A stretch of 45,681 nt of DNA, taken from assembly GCA_039029355.1 (NCBI GenBank), contig JBCCGI010000065.1:1-45681 (forward strand). Reading direction: 5' to 3'. Both the position numbers and the translations under genes were made by a program. Of this stretch, positions 15,895 through 26,536 are shown one piece after another (within the stretch, counting starts at the first letter, position 1; each line of letters opens with the position of its first letter). Origin of the DNA: JBCCGI01 sp039029355 (GTDB lineage: Bacteria > Planctomycetota > UBA1135 > GCA-002686595). The notes beneath the pieces were generated by a model. That model was not told the origin of the DNA. It saw only the letters and a list, made by a program, of their open reading frames with translations, and did no database searches.

Positions 15895-17264
15895 GGCGGG
15901 CGATGCTCACGCCGGGCATGGACCGGCTGCGCACGGCGGGTCCGTTCGCGCTCATCATCGCGATGATGATGGTCTGGCTGTGGAACTCGGTGAACAGCTT
16001 CCGGCCGCTGACCGCTCCCATCACGCTCTCCGACGAGAACTCCGGCGGCGCCATCCGCCAGCTGATCTTCCTGGCCACCGCCGGGCTGAGCGGGCTCATG
16101 CTGTGCATGACGCGCTCGCTCCCCGAGTTCCTCTACTTCCGGCTGCGCGAGGCGGCGGTGGGCGCCCTGTTGATCGGTTCGGTCGTGTGGTCGACGGACA
16201 AGACGCTGACGATCAAGCGCTCGTTCATCTTCGTGTGCGGCTACCTTGCGATCTCGCTGGCGGTCCACATGTCGGATCGGCCGGTGCGGCTGATGCAGCG
16301 CACGCTGACGTACTTCTGCGGTGCCGTCGCTTGGATCAGCCTGCTCGGCTGGTTCGGGCTCCCGCGCAACTGCGTCGAGAACCCGGCGCGACCCGGGCTG
16401 GCGGGCGTGTCGAACCACCCGAACACGCTGGCCCCGTTCCTGGTGCTCGGCTTCCTCATCTCGCTGGGCCTGGTGGAGCCGAACAAGCGCCGCCGCCAGG
16501 TGCTTCGCACGCTGCAGGCGGGCATGGCGATCGGGACGCTGCTGACCGGCTCGATGACGTCCCTGATGATGATCATCGTCGGGTGCGGCATCTTCTTCTT
16601 CCTCGCCACGGTCGACTACCTGCGCGGGCTGGTACAGGCCGGCGCGGGCATCGTGGTGATCCTAGTGGCGACCATCGGGCTCAAGAACCTGATGGAGATG
16701 ACGCTCGGCGCCATGGGCCGCGACACGTCGCTGTCGGGCCGCGACGAGCTGTGGGCCGGCGTGTGGAACGAGGCGGTCAAGAAGCCCTTCTTCGGCCACG
16801 GCTACGGCGCGTTCTGGTACGAGGGCCGCGGGCGCGAGATCGTTGTCACCTGGAACCCGAGACAGGCGCACAACGCGATGCTCGACGTCTTCGTCGAGCT
16901 CGGCATCCTCGGCGTGGGAGTGGCGCTGCTGTGGTTCTTGGGCACGCTCTACTCCGGCTGGCTACGCCACGCGACGCGCCCGGGGACTCCGCAGCGCTAT
17001 GCGGTGTCGGGCTTCACCACCGTCGTGCTCACCGTGCTGTTCGTCTTCGGCAACAGCCAGAGCTTCTTCTTCAAGATGGACAGCTTCCCGTTCTTCTGCA
17101 GCTTCTGGTGCGTCGTGTTGCTGGCGAACAGCGACTACAACCACATCAGCGCCGAGTTCGAGCTGCCCCCGGAGGGGGACGGCTTCCGCTCCTGCAGGCT
17201 GCCGAGCGCCCCCCACCCAGCCGCGGCTAGCGCCTCAGCGCACCCCACTCCCCTACCCCGTTGA
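15891..17264 (+). CDS. O-antigen ligase/polymerase family (Wzy_C) membrane protein
   Basis: A 457-residue polytopic protein with about ten hydrophobic segments. The Wzy_C/WaaL-type signature is visible in the large loop: SGRDELWAGVWNEAVKKPFFGHGYGAFW, then the conserved His in QAHNAMLDVFVELGILG. Members either polymerise repeat units in the periplasm or ligate polymer to an acceptor; next to a Wzz-like protein the polymerase role is more likely (inference). The start is GTG 15891, overlapping the Wzz-like stop by 4 bp; ATG 15903 is an alternative. The C-terminal 30 residues are a Pro/Ala-rich tail. Confidence 0.87.
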   Translation: MRRAMLTPGMDRLRTAGPFALIIAMMMVWLWNSVNSFRPLTAPITLSDENSGGAIRQLIFLATAGLSGLMLCMTRSLPEFLYFRLREAAVGALLIGSVVWSTDKTLTIKRSFIFVCGYLAISLAVHMSDRPVRLMQRTLTYFCGAVAWISLLGWFGLPRNCVENPARPGLAGVSNHPNTLAPFLVLGFLISLGLVEPNKRRRQVLRTLQAGMAIGTLLTGSMTSLMMIIVGCGIFFFLATVDYLRGLVQAGAGIVVILVATIGLKNLMEMTLGAMGRDTSLSGRDELWAGVWNEAVKKPFFGHGYGAFWYEGRGREIVVTWNPRQAHNAMLDVFVELGILGVGVALLWFLGTLYSGWLRHATRPGTPQRYAVSGFTTVVLTVLFVFGNSQSFFFKMDSFPFFCSFWCVVLLANSDYNHISAEFELPPEGDGFRSCRLPSAPHPAAASASAHPTPLPR

Positions 17265-17272
17265 GAAGCCCC

Positions 17273-18472
17273 ATGCCCCACGCGCCCAGACGTCCTCTGC
17301 GCGTTGCCTTCCTCACGAACTTCGTGAGCCCCTACCGCCGCCCCGTGTTCGAAGACCTCGCGCGCACCGCCGGCTGGGACTTCCGCGTCTTCGTCAACTC
17401 GGAGTCGGAGTTCGACCGCTCATGGAGCGTCGACGTGAGCCGGCTGCAGGTCGTGCGCTCGCGCAACTGGGCGATCCGCAGGCGGCTGAAGCACGAGGTC
17501 CCGCTGCCGTTCACGCAGGTGGTGACGACCCACGTCCCGATCGGGTTGTACGGCGACCTGCGCCGCTTCCGCCCCGACGTGATCGTGTCTAGCGAGCTGG
17601 GCCCGCGCACGATGGTTGCAAGCGCATACGCGCGGCTGAACCGCACCCCGTTGCTGATCTGGAGCTACCACAGCCGCAAGAGCGGGCTCGAGGGCGGACG
17701 GCGGGACGGGCTCCGCCGCCGGCTGTTGCGCGGCTGCGACGCCGCCATCGGGATGGGCGTGCAGGCGCGCGAGGTGCTGCGCGGCTGGGGCGTCGAGGAC
17801 GAGCGCATCTTCGACGCGCCCAACGCGGCCGACCACGCGTCGCTGGCCGCGGCGATGCGCAGCGACGGCTTCGACGCGCGGGTCTCCAAGAAGCGCGCGA
17901 TCGTGGCGCCGGGCAAGCGCGTCGCCCTGGTGGTCGGGAACCTGATCCCGCGCAAGGGCATCGCTCCGCTGCTGGAGGCGTGGGGGCAGCTCTCCGCCGA
18001 GCTGCGCGACGGCTGGCGCCTGGTCTTCCTCGGCGACGGACCGCTCAAGCCGCTGCTCGAGGCCGCCGGTGACGACGTCTACCACGCCGGGTTCGTCGCT
18101 CCCGAGGAGATGGCCGAGTGGTACGGCCTCGCGGACCTGCACGTGTTCCCCACCCTGATGGACGTGTGGGGCCTGGTCGTCAACGAGTCCATGGCCTGCG
18201 GCGTGCCGACCCTGTGCTCGGTCCATGCGGGGTGCAGCGACGACCTGATCGACGACGGAAGCAACGGGCTGCTGTTCGATCCGACGGCCGACGGCGGCGC
18301 GCTGGCCGGGCTCGAGCGCGCGCTGGGCCACAACGACCTCGCGGCCCTCGGGCGGCGGTCGGTCGAGACCGCCGCCGCCTTCACCGTCGAGCGCCTGGCC
18401 ACGTCGTTCCGCACCGCGGTCGATGCGCTGCTCGGCCGGGCCGAGCCCAGCGACCTGCGTCGCGCCGCGTGA
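17273..18472 (+). CDS. GT4-family glycosyltransferase
   Basis: A 399-residue GT-B fold enzyme. The N-terminal half begins RPLRVAFLTNFVSPYRRPVF. The C-terminal half has the nucleotide-sugar site: VALVVGNLIPRKGIAPLLEAW, LVFLGDGPL, ADLHVFPTLMDVWGLVVNE and the E-x7-E-like segment ESMACGVPTLCS. The donor and acceptor are not readable. I chose ATG 17273 (8 nt after the previous stop) over the in-frame TTG 17261. It is the last gene of the Wzz-Wzy-GT operon and ends 12 bp from the convergent partner-switching gene. Confidence 0.88.
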   Translation: MPHAPRRPLRVAFLTNFVSPYRRPVFEDLARTAGWDFRVFVNSESEFDRSWSVDVSRLQVVRSRNWAIRRRLKHEVPLPFTQVVTTHVPIGLYGDLRRFRPDVIVSSELGPRTMVASAYARLNRTPLLIWSYHSRKSGLEGGRRDGLRRRLLRGCDAAIGMGVQAREVLRGWGVEDERIFDAPNAADHASLAAAMRSDGFDARVSKKRAIVAPGKRVALVVGNLIPRKGIAPLLEAWGQLSAELRDGWRLVFLGDGPLKPLLEAAGDDVYHAGFVAPEEMAEWYGLADLHVFPTLMDVWGLVVNESMACGVPTLCSVHAGCSDDLIDDGSNGLLFDPTADGGALAGLERALGHNDLAALGRRSVETAAAFTVERLATSFRTAVDALLGRAEPSDLRRAA

Positions 18473-18484
18473 CGGCGCGCGCCG

Positions 18485-18820
18485 CTAGCCGAAGGCCTGG
18501 AGCGCCCCGCCCTGGTCGTCGTGGATCTCGAGGATGCGGTGCATCCGCACGAGCTCGAAGACCGCACGGACGGGATCGGACAGCCCGCAGAGCTTCATGT
18601 CGCCCCCCGATTCGGTGATGTCGCGCAGGCACGACAGGATCGCGCCTAGGCCCGAGCTGTCGATGAACTCGAGCGCCTCGAGGTCGAGCACGACCCGCGC
18701 CGCTCCGTGCACGACGTCGCGCATCTCCTCGCGGAAGTCCGACGAGCTGTCGCAGTCCAGCCGCTTGGTAGGGACGCTCACGATGAGCGCGTTCTGCTCC
18801 TCCGTGTAGTCGAGGTTCAT
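18485..18820 (-). CDS. Possible free STAS anti-sigma antagonist from an internal start
   Basis: Within the 905-residue frame, ATG 18818-18820 begins MNLDYTEEQNALIVSV, a complete 111-residue STAS protein, and is preceded by a near-consensus Shine-Dalgarno (AAGGAGAG, 18825-18832) at good spacing. This may give a stand-alone RsbV-like product in addition to the fusion, or be the relic of a separate gene whose upstream neighbour lost its stop codon. It overlaps the preceding feature in the same frame. Confidence 0.45.
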   Translation of the reverse strand: MNLDYTEEQNALIVSVPTKRLDCDSSSDFREEMRDVVHGAARVVLDLEALEFIDSSGLGAILSCLRDITESGGDMKLCGLSDPVRAVFELVRMHRILEIHDDQGGALQAFG

Positions 18821-21202
18821 GTCGCTCTCCTTTTGAGCTTCGGTTTGGAAGGTCAGGGTGAGTTGGTTCACTCCCGCGGGAGCGTGCTCGTAGGTCACCT
18901 CGTCCGCGATCTCGTGGATGAGGAAGACGCCGTAGCCGCCGTCGGCCAGGGACTCGAGCGGGGGCGGCGGAGCGTCCTTGGGGTTGAAGGGCTGCCCGCG
19001 GTCTAGGAAGCGCAGCCGGATCGACGAGTCGGTCCGCTCGTACTCCACGCGGTACTCGCCGCGCACGCCGTTCGGATAGGCGTGCCGCACGATGTTGGTC
19101 GCGGCCTCGACGGCGGCGACCTGGATCATGTTCCGGCGCACGTCGCCGAACCCGGCGCCGGAGTTGGCCGCGAGCACGTGCCCGACGAAATCGTGCAGGC
19201 GCTCGAGGTGGCCGCTCTCGGCCGGCAGCGTGATCGACTCGACCGAGCGGAGCACGTCGCCCTCCGCCCCGACGCAGACCGCGAGCACCGTCAGGTCATC
19301 GCCGTAGGCCGCGCCGTCAAGGAAGCTCGCCACCGCCTCGCGAACCGCTCCGATGGCCTGCTCGGCACCCAGGGACGCGGCCTCGGCGAAGGCGCTCTGC
19401 AGGCGTTCCAGGCCGAACTGCTCGTCGCCGAGGCAGGCCTCGGTGACGCCGTCCGAGTAGAGCAGGAACGCGTCGCCCTCCTCGAACTCGACCGACGCCG
19501 CCTCGAACGAGCAGGTCGGAAAGACGCCCAGCGGCAGGTTGGTCACCCCCTCGGGGTTGTGGACGAGCTCGACGACGCACCCATCCTTCGCGCGGTAGTG
19601 CAGCGCGTTGGTGTGCCCGCAGTCGACGAACTCGAAGCGGCGCCGGCTTAGGTCGACGCGGCCGTAGTAGAGCGTCGAGAACGAGCGAAAGCGCTCGAGG
19701 TCGCGCGAGAGCTCGCCGTTCAGCAGCTCTACGACTTGATCCGGGCCGGGGCGCGCACCGCCGAAGCTGGTGCGCGACTCGACCAGGATCCGCAGCAGCT
19801 CGCTCTTCACCGCGGTCGCGAACACCGCGGCCGGCAGCCCCTTCCCCATCACATCGCCGACGACCACGTCGATGCAGTCGGGTGCGATCTGCAGCGAGGC
19901 ATAGAAGTCCCCCGCGACCTGGCGGCAGGCGTCGGAGAACGCGACGACCTCGACGCCGGCGGGCTTGGTGTCGGTGTGGGAGCGTAGCAACGCCTCCTGG
20001 ATCTGCCCTCCCAGCTCGTGCTCGCGCCGCAGGCGTTCGGCGCGCTCGCGCTCCCCGCGCAGCGCGGCCGTGTGCAGGATCGCGCCCCCCTGATGGGCGA
20101 AGAGCGAGATCCGGCGCGTCGCGTCGTCGTCCAGCTCGCGCGCCCGCGCGCTCCACACGGCCAGGCAGCCCATGATGTGGTCGTGGAGCGGGAACGGCGC
20201 GAGGATCGCCGCAGCGGCGCCCGGGAAGCCCGCCAGCGAGGGATCGCCCTCGCCGAGCAGCAGCGGGCGGTGGCGCTCGACCAGCTCCTCCATCGCGGCC
20301 TCCGGGACCGCGTCGTCCTCCGGACGCTCGTGCGTCCACGCCAGCGCCCGCACGCCGCCGGACTCGACCGACAGGAAGGCCGCGCTGCGCGCCGGATGGC
20401 CCGCGATCGCCTCGTGCAACAGGAAGTCGAGGTACGCGTCGGTGCCCGCCTCCTTCGACTGGTTCCAGACGGTGCGGAACATCGAGGCCAGGTCCTCGGC
20501 GGTCGAGCCCAGCTCGCGGCACAAGCCCTCGCGCTCCAGCTCGAGCTCGACCTGCCGCGCGGCGTGCTCGCAGAGGCCCTTGAGCCGCGCGACGTCCTCC
20601 GCCCGTCCGGCGGGCGCGACCAGGCGCAGCCCCCCGAGCTCGGGGGCGAGATCGAGCGGGACGCGCGCGAGGCGCTCGCCGCCGATCACCCCGACCCGGA
20701 ACCAGGCGGCGCCGTCGCGCTCGAGGAGGAAGTCGTCACAGCCGGCGAGCGCGGCGAGGCGGTCGAGCTCGGCGCGGAAGCGCTCGAAGGCGTCCTGGCG
20801 ATCGGGCGCTGGATCCAGGCGCTCGGGCGCGAGCAACTCCCGCAGCTTGTCGCACAGGTAGTTGGGGCTGACCGGCTTCGGGAAGTACCAGTCTGCGCCG
20901 GCCTCGCGCAGGTGGGTCGGGTCCGTGTAGGCGTGCGCCGTGGTGAAGATGACGACCAGGCCGTCGCCGCCAGGCGCCGCGCGCAGCTCGCGGCACAGCT
21001 CGTCGCCGCGCAGGTCGGGGAGCTCGAACTCCAACAGAACCGCGCGGCAGGGTTCCTCGTGCAAGCGCTCCCACGCGTCGGCCGCGCACGCCGCCTCGGC
21101 AACGCGGTATCCGGCGCCCTCCAGCGCCAGCCGCAGGTAGCAGCGCTGGTGAGCCGAGGAGTCGACGAGGAGTACGCGGGGAGCTTCGGTCGCGGACGCC
21201 AT
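18485..21202 (-). CDS. Single-chain partner-switching regulator: REC-GAF-like-PP2C-HATPase-STAS
   Basis: A 905-residue protein starting at 21202 (MASATEAPRVLLVD) with GAGG 8-10 nt upstream, 11 nt after the PHP gene stop. Domains: a receiver at 8-125 (Asp14, Thr87/88, Lys109, but Glu58 where the phospho-Asp should be); a GAF-like sensor at about 230-395; an RsbU/SpoIIE PP2C phosphatase at 400-645 with metal ligands in GDFYASL, VVVGDVMGKG, LLYSDGVTEA and GDDLTVL; an RsbW/SpoIIAB-type HATPase anti-sigma kinase at 650-788 with AAVEAATNIVRHAYPNG and GGYGVFLIHEIADEV; and a STAS (RsbV/SpoIIAA) domain at 795-905 with the phospho-Ser motif EFIDSSGLGAILS. All three partner-switch roles (phosphatase, kinase, antagonist) thus lie in one frame. 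The target sigma or effector is unknown; the location suggests control of the polysaccharide locus. Confidence 0.9.
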   Translation of the reverse strand: MASATEAPRVLLVDSSAHQRCYLRLALEGAGYRVAEAACAADAWERLHEEPCRAVLLEFELPDLRGDELCRELRAAPGGDGLVVIFTTAHAYTDPTHLREAGADWYFPKPVSPNYLCDKLRELLAPERLDPAPDRQDAFERFRAELDRLAALAGCDDFLLERDGAAWFRVGVIGGERLARVPLDLAPELGGLRLVAPAGRAEDVARLKGLCEHAARQVELELEREGLCRELGSTAEDLASMFRTVWNQSKEAGTDAYLDFLLHEAIAGHPARSAAFLSVESGGVRALAWTHERPEDDAVPEAAMEELVERHRPLLLGEGDPSLAGFPGAAAAILAPFPLHDHIMGCLAVWSARARELDDDATRRISLFAHQGGAILHTAALRGERERAERLRREHELGGQIQEALLRSHTDTKPAGVEVVAFSDACRQVAGDFYASLQIAPDCIDVVVGDVMGKGLPAAVFATAVKSELLRILVESRTSFGGARPGPDQVVELLNGELSRDLERFRSFSTLYYGRVDLSRRRFEFVDCGHTNALHYRAKDGCVVELVHNPEGVTNLPLGVFPTCSFEAASVEFEEGDAFLLYSDGVTEACLGDEQFGLERLQSAFAEAASLGAEQAIGAVREAVASFLDGAAYGDDLTVLAVCVGAEGDVLRSVESITLPAESGHLERLHDFVGHVLAANSGAGFGDVRRNMIQVAAVEAATNIVRHAYPNGVRGEYRVEYERTDSSIRLRFLDRGQPFNPKDAPPPPLESLADGGYGVFLIHEIADEVTYEHAPAGVNQLTLTFQTEAQKESDMNLDYTEEQNALIVSVPTKRLDCDSSSDFREEMRDVVHGAARVVLDLEALEFIDSSGLGAILSCLRDITESGGDMKLCGLSDPVRAVFELVRMHRILEIHDDQGGALQAFG
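18825..18832 (-). promoter_or_regulatory. Internal Shine-Dalgarno before the STAS domain
   Basis: AAGGAGAG read on the minus strand, about 4-6 nt before ATG 18820. It is stronger than most ribosome binding sites in the window, although it lies inside a longer reading frame. Confidence 0.5.
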
Positions 21203-21213
21203 GCGCGGGGCCT

Positions 21214-22242
21214 CTAGTTGATGGATGCGCGTTGCCCGAAGAGGTTGCGGACGATCGCGCGGAGCAGGCCGACGTGGTACTGGATCTTCTCGCGGAACGA
21301 CCAGTAGCCCTCGGCGCCGAGCGTGAAGCCGAGCTCCATGCCAGAGCGCAGCGAGCTGACGCCGTAGTTGCCCGCGAAATACGTGCGGCCTTTGCCGACG
21401 AACGCGGCGCGGTGTGCGTCGCTGCTCCCGGTGACCGCGACCCGTACGTGGTTCTTCTTGAGGAACTCGATCGCCTCGAGGTTGTACTTCGTGCCGTGGC
21501 CGGGCACGGCGTTGGTGCACTCGATCGCGTCGAACGGCAGCTTCGTAATCAGGTCGGCGCACCCGAGCTTGACCCTCAGCAGCCGCTCGATCATCCGCGG
21601 CGCGAACGGGTGGTGAGCGACGGCGATGCCGCCCGCCGCGTGGATCCGCTGCACGGTCTCCTCGGCGCTCAGGCCCGCGGGGATCTTGCGCGTCACGAAG
21701 AGCCCGCCGATGTGGCCGTCGCGCGAGCTGACCTCGATGCCCGGGACGACGGCGATGCGCAGGCGCCGTTCGTGGACGCGCCGGCGCGCCTCGAGGGCTC
21801 CGTCGATCTCGTCGTGGTCGGTGATCGCGATGACGTCAAGCCGCGCCTCGACCGCGCACTCGAGCACGTCGTCGAGCGGCTCGCCGTCGGACCACTCGGT
21901 GTGCATGTGGAGGTCGGCGGTGCTCTGCAGCGAAACGCGCGACTTGTCGGGGATCCCCGCCAGGCGCAGTCCTGGAAGGAACACCTCCTCGTACTCGGTC
22001 GGCTTCCAGACGGGGAGGTCCGCGACCTCGGCGAAGCCCTCCTCCGCGCGGCGCTCGATCGGCTCGAGCTGCTGCAGATCGGCCAGGTATTGGCCGATGA
22101 GCGCGAGGCGCTCCTGCATGTCATCGCCGAGCGCCTCGCGCGCGGCGGTCATCGAACCCGCGGGCTCCGGGCGCATCAGCTCGGAGAGCTCGCCGGCTCG
22201 GTCCACAACTTCGGGGACGGGTTTTGTCTTGCGGGGATCCAC
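21214..22242 (-). CDS. PHP-domain metal-dependent phosphoesterase
   Basis: A 342-residue protein. The PHP motifs are in order: DLHMHTEWSDG (motif I), VIAITDHDEIDG (II), VVPGIEVSSRDG, VAHHPF (III) and VTGSSDAHR (IV), giving the full set of His/Asp/Glu metal ligands. Stand-alone PHP proteins hydrolyse phosphoesters (histidinol phosphate, nucleotides, oligonucleotides), and some in capsule loci act as tyrosine phosphatases of the Wzb/CpsB type; the substrate here is unknown. The N-terminal 90 residues are family-specific and unrecognised. The start is GTG 22242; later ATGs (MRPEPAG, MTAAREAL) are possible. It is followed after 11 nt by the partner-switching gene, so the two form an operon. Confidence 0.87.
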   Translation of the reverse strand: MDPRKTKPVPEVVDRAGELSELMRPEPAGSMTAAREALGDDMQERLALIGQYLADLQQLEPIERRAEEGFAEVADLPVWKPTEYEEVFLPGLRLAGIPDKSRVSLQSTADLHMHTEWSDGEPLDDVLECAVEARLDVIAITDHDEIDGALEARRRVHERRLRIAVVPGIEVSSRDGHIGGLFVTRKIPAGLSAEETVQRIHAAGGIAVAHHPFAPRMIERLLRVKLGCADLITKLPFDAIECTNAVPGHGTKYNLEAIEFLKKNHVRVAVTGSSDAHRAAFVGKGRTYFAGNYGVSSLRSGMELGFTLGAEGYWSFREKIQYHVGLLRAIVRNLFGQRASIN

Positions 22243-22383
22243 GGCGTTCCGTCGATCGGCACGCGGTTGCTCCGCACTGGATCAAGTTGGATGTTTCGCG
22301 CGCCTTCTCGGAACGGGGACGGATGAGCTGCTCGAGCAACTGGCCCCTTAGGCAGGGTCCAATCGTCGACCGATGTCGTCCGC
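22243..22383. promoter_or_regulatory. Divergent promoter region (PHP operon / trehalose-polysaccharide operon)
   Basis: This 141-bp gap between divergent starts presumably carries the promoters of both operons. No convincing consensus promoter or operator is visible by eye. Confidence 0.4.
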
Positions 22384-24639
<2,256 letters not shown>

Positions 24640-24664
24640 CCCGCAACTCGCCCTTCGCCCCCCC

Positions 24665-26533
24665 ATGGTTCCCCACGAAACGACAGACGCACCCGCGCCC
24701 GCCCAGCCCGCGGCCGCTCCGCTGGAGCCGGTCTCCCGCCCCGAGTTCATGACCCTCGACCACGGGGTCATCGGAAACGGCCGGCTGCTGGGGCTGGTCC
24801 ACCCCGACTCCGGCTTCGACTGGCTCTGCCTGCCCCGGTTCGACTCGCCCTCGATCTTCGCGCGCATCCTCGACTACCACCGCGGCGGCACGTGGCGCTT
24901 CCTCGTCGACGGGAAGCAGGTGCGCGGCAAGGCCGAGTACGTGCGAAACACCAACGTGCTGGTCACGCGCTTCTCGTCCGCCGCCTGGGAGTTCGAGCTC
25001 TACGACTACATGCCGCGCGTGCAGGAAGGCCTGCGCGTGCGCGCACCGCTGCGCGTGATGCGCGTACTGAAGCCCGTTCGCGGCACGCCCAGCATCACGG
25101 TTCAGTTCGACCCGCGCCCGGACTACGGGCGCGCGAACGTCAAGCTGCTCCCGACCAACGACGGGCTGCAGGTCGTGGGCCACGAGGGCCCGGTCTGCCT
25201 CTTCAGCAACGTCCCGCCGTCCTACATCCTGAACGGTCAGCCGGTCGCGCTGGACCGCATCAGGTACTTCGGCCTGACCTACGGACCCGACAACCGACGC
25301 ATGCACCTCGACGAGGTGCAGCACGAGCTCGACCTGACGATCGCCGCCTGGCGTAAGTGGACCCAGTCCATCGCGCTGCAGGGTTTCGCCGAGGAGGACG
25401 TCATCCGCTCGGCCCTCTGCCTCAAGCTCCACGGCAGCGAGGAGACCGGCGCCTTCATCGCCGCCGCGACCACGAGCATCCCCGAGGCCATCGGCCAGCC
25501 GCGGACCTGGGACTATCGCTTCTGCTGGCTGCGCGACGCCGCCTTCACGGTCGAGGCCCTACGGCGCGTCGGGCACTTCGAAGAGGGCCTGCGCTTCATC
25601 CACTTCGTGCGCGACGTCGTCAGCGGCGGACCGCTGCAGCCGCTCTACGCGATCGGCGGCGAGCGCGAGCTGCCGGAGGAGGAGCTCTACCACCTGGCCG
25701 GCTTCCGCGGCACCCAGCCCGTGCGCATCGGCAACGCGGCCTCGCAGCAGGTCCAGAACGACCTCATGGGCGAGGTGATGCTGTGCCTGAGCAGCCTGCT
25801 CACCGACCCGCGCGTAACGCTCGACAACCCGCGCGCGTGGTTCCCGATGGTCGAGCGCATGGTGCTCGAGGCCCGCATCGCCGAGGACAACCCCGACCTC
25901 GGCATCTGGGAGTACCGCGACGGCGCCCGCATCCACACGTTCTCGCAGGCCATGTGCTGGGCCGCGATCCACAACGGCGCGCGCGTCGCCGCGAAGCTCG
26001 GCTTCAAAGAGCAGGCGGCGCAGTGGCGGCAGGAGGCAGACCGTCTGCGCGGGAAGGTGCTCGACGGCTCGTTCAACAAGTCGGTCGGCATGTTCACCGA
26101 GACCTACGGCGGCGAGGGCGCTGACGCGTCGATCCTGCTGCTGCCGCAGCTCGGGCTGCTCCAGGCGACCGACCCGCGCTTCCTGTCCACGATCGAGCGC
26201 TACCGCGAGATCCTCGTACACGACGCGGGGGTGATGCGGTACGTGCACCAAGACGACTTCGGCGAGCCGGAGAGCGGGTTCCAGATCTGCTCGTTCTGGT
26301 GGGTCGATGCGCTAGCCCAGGCCGGACACCTTGACGAGGCCATCGAGCGCTTCGAGCAGTTCTCCGGCAACGCCAACCCGCTCGGCCTGATGAGCGAGGA
26401 CATCGACCTGACTACGAAAGAGCTCCTGGGCAACTTCCCACAGGCCTACACGCACGTCGGGCTCATCAACTCCGCCACAACCATCGGGCACCTCGCTCGC
26501 ATCCGCGACAACCGCTTCACGGCCTGGTCCTGA
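24665..26533 (+). CDS. GH15 family glycoside hydrolase (trehalase or glucoamylase type)
   Basis: A 622-residue protein. I chose the start at ATG 24665 (MVPHETTDAP), because the frame upstream overlaps otsAB and reads as its shadow. The N-terminal beta-sandwich domain begins GVIGNGRLLGLVHPDSGFDWLCLPRFDSPS. The (alpha/alpha)6 barrel carries TWDYRFCWLRDAAFTVEAL, the proposed general acid Glu in NPDLGIWEYR, and the proposed general base Glu in LGLMSEDID, followed by NFPQAYTHVGLINSA. GH15 proteins of this length in bacteria include trehalases and glucoamylases. Adjacency to trehalose synthesis makes trehalase, or a maltosidase in glucan turnover, plausible. No signal peptide, so probably cytosolic. 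Confidence 0.9.
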   Translation: MVPHETTDAPAPAQPAAAPLEPVSRPEFMTLDHGVIGNGRLLGLVHPDSGFDWLCLPRFDSPSIFARILDYHRGGTWRFLVDGKQVRGKAEYVRNTNVLVTRFSSAAWEFELYDYMPRVQEGLRVRAPLRVMRVLKPVRGTPSITVQFDPRPDYGRANVKLLPTNDGLQVVGHEGPVCLFSNVPPSYILNGQPVALDRIRYFGLTYGPDNRRMHLDEVQHELDLTIAAWRKWTQSIALQGFAEEDVIRSALCLKLHGSEETGAFIAAATTSIPEAIGQPRTWDYRFCWLRDAAFTVEALRRVGHFEEGLRFIHFVRDVVSGGPLQPLYAIGGERELPEEELYHLAGFRGTQPVRIGNAASQQVQNDLMGEVMLCLSSLLTDPRVTLDNPRAWFPMVERMVLEARIAEDNPDLGIWEYRDGARIHTFSQAMCWAAIHNGARVAAKLGFKEQAAQWRQEADRLRGKVLDGSFNKSVGMFTETYGGEGADASILLLPQLGLLQATDPRFLSTIERYREILVHDAGVMRYVHQDDFGEPESGFQICSFWWVDALAQAGHLDEAIERFEQFSGNANPLGLMSEDIDLTTKELLGNFPQAYTHVGLINSATTIGHLARIRDNRFTAWS

Positions 26534-26536
26534 ACC

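Noticed and set aside
18473..18484. Terminator between the convergent GT4 and partner-switching genes
   Set aside because: Only a short GC palindrome (around 18475-18485) in a 12-bp gap; too little to call.
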